A stretch of DNA of 21,814 bases from Candidatus Bathyarchaeota archaeon B26-1 (lineage in GTDB: Archaea; Thermoproteota; Bathyarchaeia; Bathyarchaeales; B26-1): assembly GCA_001593925.1 (NCBI GenBank), contig LUCD01000011.1:1-21814 (forward strand), read 5' to 3'. Below are positions 15,695 through 21,814 of the stretch, piece after piece; the first letter of the stretch is position 1, and every line of letters begins with the position of its first letter. A program made the position numbers and the translations under genes. The notes under the pieces were generated by a model. That model saw only the letters and a program-made list of their open reading frames with translations, searched no databases and was not told the DNA's origin.

Positions 15695-16757
15695 TTAATG
15701 GGCTGTAATCACTCCGTAGAGTCCGCCTGTGCAGAAGGCAAAGAGTCTGAGAACGTCTATGAGGGGATATGTGAAGGCTATAACATACTCTCCGCTCTTC
15801 AAGGCCCTAACGAAGTAGAAGGCTGTGAGGATGACTAATGGGAGAACGGTAATGGACAGAAGGGGAACCAAGAAGAGCACGTTAACTGTGGACGCCAGAA
15901 ACGCCAAGGCTACGCACGCCGCCAGCCACGCCAAGAAGAGGGTTAAAGTCGCCATGATCCATCGGGGAATACTCTCCTTTACGCCTCTCCTCCTCAAGAG
16001 TAAGGCTCCTCCCCTACCGTAGTTGAACGTCTGCTTCAGGAGGTTTTTCAGTGAGGACCTGTGCTGATGCTTGATGACGGAGTTTGGGTCGAGCACCATC
16101 TTGTATCCCATCCTACATGCCCGCTCGACGAGTTCGTCTTCGTCGAAGCCGTATAGGAGGTTCTCATCGAAGCCTCCAGCCTCCTCTATGACTTTCCTCC
16201 GCATAGCCATGTTACAGCCAGCCGGGTAACGGGAGAAGGGTTTCACGTTTTCGAGAACCTCACGCTTCTTGAACCTTCTCAGGACGGGCATTACGCTGTT
16301 GTCTGCGTACCTCGATAGGAAGTCGTCCCTCTACGGTTCCCCCGACACAGCCGACCTCCGGGTCCTCGAAGTTTCTCACCATAATCTTTATCCAGTCCTT
16401 GGTGACAACGCAGTCCGCGTCTGTGAAGAGTATGATCTCTCCTCTGCTGTTTTTGACGCCTGCGTTTCTGGCTACGTTGATTCCTCTTCTCCTTTCTACT
16501 ATAAGCTTGACGGGATACATCTTCACGATCTTCTCGGTTCCGTCGGTTGAGCCTCCATCTACAACTATGATCTCGAGTTTATCTCTGGCGTAGTCGACTC
16601 TCATTAAAGACTCTAAGAGGTCTCCTATCGTAGCCTCAGCGTTCATGGCTGGGATGATCACGGAGACCGTTGGCTCGTAGGGGCTTCCTTCCAAACCCAA
16701 CCCCATGCGTATTTCTATATGAGGCTTTATTTCTCTTCCGCAATCCGGAGAGGACAT
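15695..16757 (-). pseudogene. Family 2 glycosyltransferase interrupted by a frameshift
   Basis: Two overlapping frames make one protein of about 353 residues. The first (from ATG 16757) carries the GT-A nucleotide-sugar fold: VSVIIPAMNAEATIGDLLES, VVDGGSTDGTEKI, INVARNAGV and the metal-binding TDADC. It runs to TVE and then loses sense. The second frame continues with DDFLSRYADNSV, then the acceptor-side block GCNMAMRRKVIEEAGGFDE and EDELVERACRMGYK, and two or three membrane segments near the C-terminus. The break is at the CCC run at 16327-16329 (GGG on the coding strand); removing one base restores the reading as TVEDDFLSRY. It is either a recent inactivating mutation, a sequencing error, or rarely a programmed shift. 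The rest looks undecayed, favouring error or a very recent event. A TATA-like box sits about 25 bases before the ATG. Confidence 0.85.
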
Positions 16758-16777
16758 AAGCGGCTGAATGCGATAGG

Positions 16778-16785
16778 GATATATC
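16778..16785. promoter_or_regulatory. Palindromic TATA-like box between two divergent glycosyltransferase genes
   Basis: The 69-base gap between the two divergent genes holds one TATA-like sequence, the palindrome GATATATC. Leftward it is centred about 25 bases before the ATG at 16757, right for a leaderless start. Rightward it would start a transcript near 16808, before the TTG at 16827. It may serve both directions. Confidence 0.5.
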
Positions 16786-16826
16786 GTGAGAGGCCGCTAG
16801 TGGATGCGGAGTCGCCTCCATAAGGC

Positions 16827-17867
16827 TTGGTGGATGGAAGACCCTTCATGTCTCTGGGAGAGAGGAAACCTAAGGTTTCAGTGATAGTGGTGAACGCCAA
16901 GGGAACCAAGCAGCTCGAGGAGTGCTTGAGAGCTCTCATGGAGACGGACTACCCCAACTACGACGTGACTGTCGTCGACTGTTTAACAACTGGAATCTCG
17001 GAGTGGATGAGAGAACGTTTCCCAGACGTTAGGCTCATCCACTTCGACCATGACATTGGAGCCTCAGCATCCCACAACGTAGAGGAGAAAACATTGGACC
17101 CCGAAGTGAAGTACCTCTCCTTTCTAGACAACGATGCAGTAGTAACTAAGAGCTGGTTGAGAGAACTCGTCAACGTTATGGAGAGCGACGAAGCCATAGG
17201 AATGGCTCAAGCTAAGATCATCCTAGCCAAGGACCGTCGAATCTTGGATCATGCGGGAATCGCTCTAGACGCTCTCGGCACTTGGTATACAACTCGGGGG
17301 ATGAGGGAAGATAAACTCAGAAGGGGCTTCGAGATATTCGCCGCCTCATCTGCGGCATGCATTGTGAGGAGGGAGGTCTTCGAGGAGGCTGGAGGCTTCG
17401 ATCCGGACTACTTCATCTATGACGACGATACCGATCTATCCTTCAGGATAAGACTGCTTGGGTATAAGGTTGTCTTCGTCCCTTCAGCTGTTGTGATCCA
17501 CTTAGGTGAGCAAGCTAAGGCTCTCTCCCCAAGGAAGTTATACCACTCCGTAAAGAATAGAACCTGCACAATGCTCAAGAACTACGAGCTTAGGAACCTG
17601 TGGTGGAGATTCATCTTATACTCCGTATTAACCGTGATGGCGGCTCTCATCCTCTTCGCAATGGGGAAGCGAAGGGAATCAAAGGAGGTCTTTAGGGGCA
17701 TTCTCTACCCCATCAGGAACGTGAGGAGGGTCTGGGAGAAGAGACTACGTATACAGGCTAAGAGGCGTTTGAGGGACTCCGAACTCCTTAAGAGAGGTCT
17801 CCTGAGGAGTGACATCTACCCTACACTGCTGGACCTCAAGTCGAAGTTAAGGTACATTAAGGGATAA
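16827..17867 (+). CDS. Family 2 glycosyltransferase, membrane-associated
   Basis: An intact 346-residue GT2 enzyme that transfers a sugar from a nucleotide-sugar donor. The opening strand is KVSVIVVNAKGTKQLEECLR, followed by YDVTVVD, the metal-binding DND at 101-103 in YLSFLDNDAVVTKSW, and the acceptor block FEEAGGFDPDYFIYDDDTDLSFRIRLLGYK with the ED-like acidic cluster. The layout resembles rhamnosyltransferase-like GT2 proteins. One membrane helix lies near 260-280 (FILYSVLTVMAALILFAMG), and the C-terminus is basic. The start is TTG at 16827 (or GTG at 16830); an ATG at 16848 would remove seven residues, and no strong ribosome binding site decides between them. The gene is divergent from a frameshifted paralogue. 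Donor and acceptor are unknown. Confidence 0.9.
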   Translation: MVDGRPFMSLGERKPKVSVIVVNAKGTKQLEECLRALMETDYPNYDVTVVDCLTTGISEWMRERFPDVRLIHFDHDIGASASHNVEEKTLDPEVKYLSFLDNDAVVTKSWLRELVNVMESDEAIGMAQAKIILAKDRRILDHAGIALDALGTWYTTRGMREDKLRRGFEIFAASSAACIVRREVFEEAGGFDPDYFIYDDDTDLSFRIRLLGYKVVFVPSAVVIHLGEQAKALSPRKLYHSVKNRTCTMLKNYELRNLWWRFILYSVLTVMAALILFAMGKRRESKEVFRGILYPIRNVRRVWEKRLRIQAKRRLRDSELLKRGLLRSDIYPTLLDLKSKLRYIKG

Positions 17868-17878
17868 ACTTAAGTATT

Positions 17879-17899
17879 AGACTGACTCTCTCAGTTTTT
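17879..17899 (+). terminator. Hairpin and T-run after the glycosyltransferase gene
   Basis: ACTGA (17881-17885) and TCAGT (17891-17895) form a stem around CTCTC, extendable by A-T and G-T pairs, directly followed by TTTT. It begins 12 bases past the stop codon, the position and form of an intrinsic terminator. The stem is short. Confidence 0.45.
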
Positions 17900-17931
17900 C
17901 GGCTCTAACTGCGGTTCCTGAGGGCTGTGGT

Positions 17932-18987
17932 ATGTATCCGGTCTTTAAGATGGGAGTGATCGGCGTCGGGGCCATGGGGAAAACCCATATACAAACATGC
18001 AGAGCTCAGGAGAACGTCGAGGTCGCCGCCATAGCCGACATAAATAAAGAGGTTCTGAAATCCGTGAGTGAGAGGTTCGGCATAGAGAACGCCTTCACGG
18101 ACTACCGGGACATCCTGAGGATGAGGGAGGTTGAGGCTGTAGTGATCTGCACGCCTCCATTCACCCACGCAAAGATCGCATGCGACGCGGCCTCCGCTGG
18201 TAAACATATCCTCTGCGAGAAACCTATGGCCATGAACTCTAGGGAGGCGGAGGCCATGGTTAAAGCCTCCCGGAAAGCCGGAGTTGTATTAGGAATCTGC
18301 TCGGCAAGATCACGTTTCTCCCCGCACGTTGAGTTAGCCAAAAGATACATCTCGGAGGGTAAGCTTGGCCGAGTCTACTATGCTAGGTTTACTATGTTCC
18401 GTCGTAGAGGGAGACCCGGTATAGACATCCTGAAGACTTCTAAGTGGTTCATCGACTCCAGAAAGGCTGGCGGTGGAGCTCTCATCGATATTGGATGTTA
18501 CGATATAGATGTTCTGCTTTACTTGATGGGGAGTCCTCAACCGGCATCGGTGAGCGCCGTAACATTCAAGGGGATCGAGCCGACCCCGAGTCTCGAGTCT
18601 CCCTTCGATGTCGAGGAGCACTCAACGGCCTTTGTGAGGTTTGAGGGAGGCCTCACAGCAACTTTTGAGACGGCGTGGGCGGCGAACATGGAGAACCGTA
18701 ACGAGGTTTTGATCTTGGGGTCTAAGGGAGGGTTGAGGCTTAACCCCTTCACGTACTACACGGAGAAGGACGGTGAACAGGTCTCCTTCGGCGTCGACCT
18801 CTCCCCCAAACGGGTTTCCACAATGGAGAGGCTCATAGAGGACTTTGTGAATGCCTGCGTTGAGGATGGGAGTCCCAAGACCCCCGGAGAAGACGGCTTA
18901 AAGGTTATGCAGATAATCGATATGGCTTACCTCTCCGCTAAGTTGGGTAGGGAGGTAACCCTCAAAGAGCTTCAGAGTTACGCTTAA
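17932..18987 (+). CDS. Gfo/Idh/MocA family oxidoreductase
   Basis: A 351-residue NAD(P)-dependent dehydrogenase of normal family length. The Rossmann motif GVGAMG is at 11-16, the strand-end acidic residue is in AAIADINKE, and EKP is at 96-98. In the second domain GGGALIDIGCYDID (180-193) keeps D186 but has Y190 where many members have histidine; the DIGCY form is known in dehydrogenases of the xylose/dihydrodiol type. The ATG at 17932 has TGAGGG seven bases before it; an ATG at 17950 would trim six residues but keep the glycine loop close to the N-terminus. It stands alone between a terminator-like hairpin and the inositol genes. A sugar or inositol substrate is plausible but only inferred from the neighbourhood. 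Confidence 0.9.
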   Translation: MYPVFKMGVIGVGAMGKTHIQTCRAQENVEVAAIADINKEVLKSVSERFGIENAFTDYRDILRMREVEAVVICTPPFTHAKIACDAASAGKHILCEKPMAMNSREAEAMVKASRKAGVVLGICSARSRFSPHVELAKRYISEGKLGRVYYARFTMFRRRGRPGIDILKTSKWFIDSRKAGGGALIDIGCYDIDVLLYLMGSPQPASVSAVTFKGIEPTPSLESPFDVEEHSTAFVRFEGGLTATFETAWAANMENRNEVLILGSKGGLRLNPFTYYTEKDGEQVSFGVDLSPKRVSTMERLIEDFVNACVEDGSPKTPGEDGLKVMQIIDMAYLSAKLGREVTLKELQSYA

Positions 18988-19095
18988 CAATCTCCTTCCC
19001 TAGTCAACCAGCAATTCTCGGTTTTCCCTAAGCATTCTCCCCGTTCCCTTAAGGAGATCATCCGCCATCTTTAATGAAGCCGGCCCTAAAAAAAG

Positions 19096-19103
19096 TTTAT
19101 ATA
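19096..19103 (+). promoter_or_regulatory. Strong TATA box for the inositol operon
   Basis: TTTATATA at 19096-19103, preceded by an A-run (CCCTAAAAAAAG) that could act as a BRE, is the best TATA box in the window. Transcription would start near 19127, leaving a leader of about 130 bases before the GTG at 19260. Confidence 0.6.
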
Positions 19104-19147
19104 CCTGTTGATAAAATACTTATTTGTTAATATCTTGAACTATCTCA

Positions 19148-19252
19148 ATTAAATAGCTAGAAAACGTTAGCTATTTGATATCTACTAAAACTAGAATGTT
19201 TCCCCTTCCCCATAAGAGAAGATATCCTCCCATCAAAAATAGAACAAGGAGG
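19148..19252 (+). promoter_or_regulatory. Leader hairpin and possible Shine-Dalgarno pairing before the inositol-1-phosphate synthase gene
   Basis: AAATAGCTA (19151-19159) and TAGCTATTT (19168-19176) form a perfect nine-base stem around GAAAACGT. It extends outward by three pairs (19148-19150 with 19177-19179, one G-U), making 12 pairs. It lies about 20 bases after the predicted transcription start. Farther along, CCTCC (19226-19230) can pair with GGAGG (19248-19252), the core of the ribosome binding site GGAGGTGA. The same inverted repeat could instead be a DNA operator. Confidence 0.5.
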
Positions 19253-19259
19253 TGAGAGC

Positions 19260-20330
19260 GTGAAGATTCGAGTAGCCATAGCAGGGGTTGGCAACTGTGC
19301 TTCAGCCTTAGTGCAGGGAGTCCATTACTATGAGAATGTGAAGGAAGGTAACGTTCCGGGAATAATGCACGTAGACTTCGGAGGCTACCACATAAGAGAC
19401 ATAGAGTTCGTGGCGGCTTTCGACGTGAACAAGTATAAGATAGGGAAGGACCTCAGCGAAGCCATATTCGCGGAGCCCAACTGCTGTGCGAGGTTCGCCA
19501 ATCCAATGCCTAAGCTCGGCGTTAAGGTTCTGCCGGGACCGGTCTTGGACGGAGTCGCCCCCCACATGAGGGAGCCCTTCAAAGTGGACATCGACGACGA
19601 CCCCGTCGACGTTGCGGAGGTGCTCAAAGAGGCAGACGCCGACATGCTCGTAAACTTCTTGCCGGTCGGCAGCTACAAAGCTACGCGCTACTACGCTGAG
19701 GCCGCTTTGGAGGCGGGATGCGCCTTCGTGAACTGCATACCCGAGTTCATAGCTAGCGACGAGGAGTGGGCTGGAAGGTTCGAGAAGGCGGGACTACCGA
19801 TAGCCGGCGACGACATTAAGAGTCAGCTCGGCGCAACGATACTCCACCGGGCTTTGGTGAGGCTCTTCGTCGAGAGAGGTGTAATGATCGACGAGACGTA
19901 CCAGCTGAATATAGGTGGGAACACGGACTTCCTGAACATGACTTACGAGGAGAGGTTGAAGACGAAGAGGATCAGCAAGACCGAGGCCGTTACCAGTATG
20001 GTTCCCTACGAGGTCCCGACGAGGATAGGTCCCTCCGACTACGTGCCGTTCCTCGGAGACAAGAAGATATGCTACATCCACTTGAAGGGGAGGAAGTTCG
20101 GGAACCAGCCGGTCACCGTCTCGGCTAAGCTGGAGGTTGAAGACTCGCCGAACAGCGCGGGCATGGTGATCGACGTGATAAGGGCGGTCAAGCTGGCGTT
20201 AGACAGAGGGATAGCCGGTCCACTGATAAGCATATCAGCATACGCCTTCAAGCATCCGCCGGTCCAAGTGGAAGACCATATAGCGCGGAGGTGGGTCGAG
20301 GAGTTTATCAGGGGAGAGAGGGAACGCTGA
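19260..20330 (+). CDS. ino1: myo-Inositol-1-phosphate synthase
   Basis: Converts D-glucose 6-phosphate to L-myo-inositol 1-phosphate with bound NAD, the first step to inositol lipids and to di-myo-inositol phosphate. The 356-residue chain is of the short archaeal/actinobacterial type. Seen in sequence: the NAD loop IAGVGNCASALVQG (G9, G11), FVAAFDVN, the conserved GDDIKSQLGAT (183-193) with the lysine of the active site region, the NIGGNTDFLNM stretch, and DSPNSAGMVIDVIRAVKLA in the C-terminal part. The start is GTG at 19260 with GGAGGTGA four bases before it. It heads a three-gene cluster with a nucleotidyltransferase and a CDP-alcohol phosphatidyltransferase. A hairpin in the leader may regulate it. 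Confidence 0.95.
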   Translation: MKIRVAIAGVGNCASALVQGVHYYENVKEGNVPGIMHVDFGGYHIRDIEFVAAFDVNKYKIGKDLSEAIFAEPNCCARFANPMPKLGVKVLPGPVLDGVAPHMREPFKVDIDDDPVDVAEVLKEADADMLVNFLPVGSYKATRYYAEAALEAGCAFVNCIPEFIASDEEWAGRFEKAGLPIAGDDIKSQLGATILHRALVRLFVERGVMIDETYQLNIGGNTDFLNMTYEERLKTKRISKTEAVTSMVPYEVPTRIGPSDYVPFLGDKKICYIHLKGRKFGNQPVTVSAKLEVEDSPNSAGMVIDVIRAVKLALDRGIAGPLISISAYAFKHPPVQVEDHIARRWVEEFIRGERER

Positions 20331-20409
20331 CCTGAGGAGAACGTCTCCGCCAATCTTTCTCCCTCCTTATGGTAAAGGCGTCTTCTAACGTTCGCCGAGG
20401 ATGATCGTG

Positions 20410-21225
20410 ATGAAAGCTCTGATAATAGCTGCTGGAAGAGGTGAACGGCTTAGGCCACTAACGGATAGGAATCCCAAGCCGTTGATACCCTTATTGGGGT
20501 TAAGTTTGATCGAGAGGGTTATCCTCTCGGCTGTGGAGGCTGGGATATTTGAGTTTGTGGTTTCGACTGGGTATTTAGGGGAGAGGGTGAGGAGTTTCCT
20601 AGGTGACGGTTCCAAGTACGGCGTTAGTATAGAGTATGTGAAGAGCAGATTTTGGAGTATGGGTAACGGGTTCTCCGTCTTCGAGGCGAGAACCCTCTTA
20701 AATGGGAGGTTCATCCTCCTAATGTCAGACCATATATTCAACCCTAAGATTTTGGAGTCTCTGCTGGATTTTGATGTCGAGGAGGATGAATGTGCCTTAT
20801 GTGTCGATGTGGGTATGAGGAACCCCATCGACCTTGAGGACGCCACGAAAGTCATGGTTCTCAACGGTAAGATAATTGACATAGGGAAGAACCTGAAAAA
20901 GTATAACGGCGTGGACATGGGTATATTCCTCTGTTCTCCAGTAATCTTCGACGCTCTAAGAAGAACCATAAGGAAAGGCTTGTACTCTCTTACGGATGGC
21001 GTAAGGGAGCTCGCTAGAGAGGGAAAGATGAGGGCATACTGCATAGACGAGGAGGAGGCGTACTGGATCGACGTAGACACTCTTGAGAGCTTGAAGATCG
21101 CGGAGAGGATTCTCCTCTCCCATAACTACACGATGTATGGTCTTAAGGATGAGATTCCGCAGCTCGACGAGAAGACGGGGGCTGCGGTAAAGGCTCAACG
21201 TGGTGGAGAGCGTTGGAGAAGTTAA
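20410..21225 (+). CDS. Sugar-1-phosphate nucleotidyltransferase, likely CTP:inositol-1-phosphate cytidylyltransferase
   Basis: The N-terminus MKALIIAAGRGERLRP, then TDRNPKPLIPLLG, is the nucleotidyltransferase signature: the phosphate loop GRGERL at 9-14 and the PKP lysine K23. SDHIF supplies the metal-binding aspartate, and the WIDVDT segment near the C-terminus the second. The 271-residue length matches the stand-alone or fused IPCT domains. Its position between an inositol-1-phosphate synthase and a CDP-alcohol phosphatidyltransferase makes inositol 1-phosphate and CTP the likely substrates, as in the Archaeoglobus IPCT/DIPPS fusion. I choose ATG at 20410 because GAGG (20397-20400) is nine bases upstream; an ATG at 20401 abuts that site. 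The end overlaps the next gene by 13 bases. Confidence 0.85.
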   Translation: MKALIIAAGRGERLRPLTDRNPKPLIPLLGLSLIERVILSAVEAGIFEFVVSTGYLGERVRSFLGDGSKYGVSIEYVKSRFWSMGNGFSVFEARTLLNGRFILLMSDHIFNPKILESLLDFDVEEDECALCVDVGMRNPIDLEDATKVMVLNGKIIDIGKNLKKYNGVDMGIFLCSPVIFDALRRTIRKGLYSLTDGVRELAREGKMRAYCIDEEEAYWIDVDTLESLKIAERILLSHNYTMYGLKDEIPQLDEKTGAAVKAQRGGERWRS

Positions 21226-21814
21226 GTTTCGAGAAGGAGAAGGGGGCTTCGGACCTACTGGCTCATTACGTTCACAGGCCGATAGAGAACAAGATCGTGC
21301 TCTACCTGATGCGGACGAGGGTTACGCCGAACCAGATAACGATCCTAACGAACCTTCTGGCCTACGTTGTAACTGCCCTCTACTTCCTCGGTTTTCTTCT
21401 GCCCGGTTCGATCCTCAGCTTCGCGGTCGGTCTGATGGATGGACTGGACGGGAAGCTTGCTAGGGCTAAGAGCCAAACGACGAAGCTCGGCAAGATGGAG
21501 CACGCCTTCGATCTCCTCTTCGAGTTCTCTTGGCTTGTAGCGTTATCCCTGTACCTCTACAACAGCTCGGGTGAGGCTTCGCCATTAATATTTGCTCTTT
21601 TCTCGATCCTCTTCATCTCGTTCTATCGTTACTGTTATGACACCTTCAGCCGAACCATGAAAACGAGTCTAGACATATACGGGGACTTTGAGAGAGTCTT
21701 CAGGAGAATAGCTGGGAGAAGGAACCTCTATAATATCCACATACTCGTCGGCATCCTCTTGGGGGTTCCATCCTACTCCCTTATGAGCATCACAGTCCAC
21801 GCGGGTTTAACAGC
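21213..21814 (+). CDS. CDP-alcohol phosphatidyltransferase (likely inositol phosphodiester synthase), 3' end beyond the window
   Basis: An open frame from TTG at 21213 runs 200 codons to the window edge. It reads HYVHRPIENKIVLYLM, then TRVTPNQITILTNLLA, the usual lead-in of CDP-alcohol phosphatidyltransferases, then the core DGLDGKLAR. The first part of the consensus (D-x2-D-G-x2-A-R-x8-G) is intact, but the following x3-D-x3-D reads KME-H-AFD-L, so the third and fourth aspartates are not in their normal places; an aspartate lies three residues later. Several hydrophobic helices follow. It overlaps the cytidylyltransferase gene by 13 bases, so the two are coupled and correspond to the IPCT/DIPPS fusion of other hyperthermophiles. 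The product may be di-myo-inositol phosphate phosphate or archaetidylinositol phosphate. The plus-strand frame at 21200-21463 is a shadow. Confidence 0.85.
   Translation, partial: MEKLSFEKEKGASDLLAHYVHRPIENKIVLYLMRTRVTPNQITILTNLLAYVVTALYFLGFLLPGSILSFAVGLMDGLDGKLARAKSQTTKLGKMEHAFDLLFEFSWLVALSLYLYNSSGEASPLIFALFSILFISFYRYCYDTFSRTMKTSLDIYGDFERVFRRIAGRRNLYNIHILVGILLGVPSYSLMSITVHAGLT

Noticed and set aside
21200..21463. 87-codon plus-strand frame at the end of the window
   Set aside because: It is out of frame with the CDP-alcohol phosphatidyltransferase, whose motifs are in the frame beginning at 21213.
1..21814. tRNA, rRNA, CRISPR arrays, intact insertion sequences
   Set aside because: No cloverleaf with a T-arm, no regularly spaced repeats, and no transposase with a recognisable motif were seen.

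Overview
The window is archaeal. It carries unsplit genes for the two large RNA polymerase subunits (RpoB; RpoA with A' and A'' in one chain), ribosomal protein L30e, an archaeal two-KH NusA, a DUF355 'adenosine-specific kinase', and an inositol-phosphate pathway of the kind used for di-myo-inositol phosphate or archaetidylinositol. TATA-like boxes lie about 25 bases before several genes. An unsplit RpoA is known from Thaumarchaeota, Aigarchaeota and some relatives, so a TACK-type, probably thermophilic, archaeon is my inference. No rRNA, tRNA or CRISPR array was found.

Layout. <1-763 (-): partial URO-D-family methyltransferase-like gene. 764-1324: gene-free; holds the promoter of that gene and a leader before rpoB with three nested inverted repeats, the outermost able to pair with the rpoB ribosome binding site. 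1325-9281 (+): rpoB-rpoA-rpl30e-nusA operon. 9433-10284 (+): membrane protein with a PH-like domain. 10323-10916 (-): Mrr/PD-(D/E)XK-like protein of unknown role. 11179-13484 (-): two overlapping Gfo/Idh/MocA oxidoreductases behind a promoter with dyad symmetries. 13545-13900: gene-poor, with a GC-rich stretch that may be a decayed gene or mobile-element end. 13901-14383 (-): DUF355 protein. 14482-15537 (-): radical SAM enzyme. 15695-16757 (-): family 2 glycosyltransferase broken by a one-base frameshift. 16827-17867 (+): a second, intact family 2 glycosyltransferase, divergent from the first across one palindromic TATA-like box. 17932-18987 (+): third Gfo/Idh/MocA oxidoreductase. 19260-21814 (+): inositol-1-phosphate synthase, a nucleotidyltransferase (likely CTP:inositol-1-phosphate cytidylyltransferase), and a CDP-alcohol phosphatidyltransferase cut by the window edge.

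How they work together. The first operon supplies transcription and translation machinery. The last three genes make a linear route: glucose 6-phosphate to inositol 1-phosphate to CDP-inositol to an inositol phosphodiester. The middle holds sugar oxidoreductases, glycosyltransferases and a radical SAM enzyme, consistent with polysaccharide or glycoconjugate metabolism, but substrates cannot be read from sequence alone. The most interesting signals are the structured leaders before rpoB and before the inositol-1-phosphate synthase gene, the altered active-site motif in the CDP-alcohol phosphatidyltransferase, the glycosyltransferase frameshift, and the dyads at the oxidoreductase promoter.
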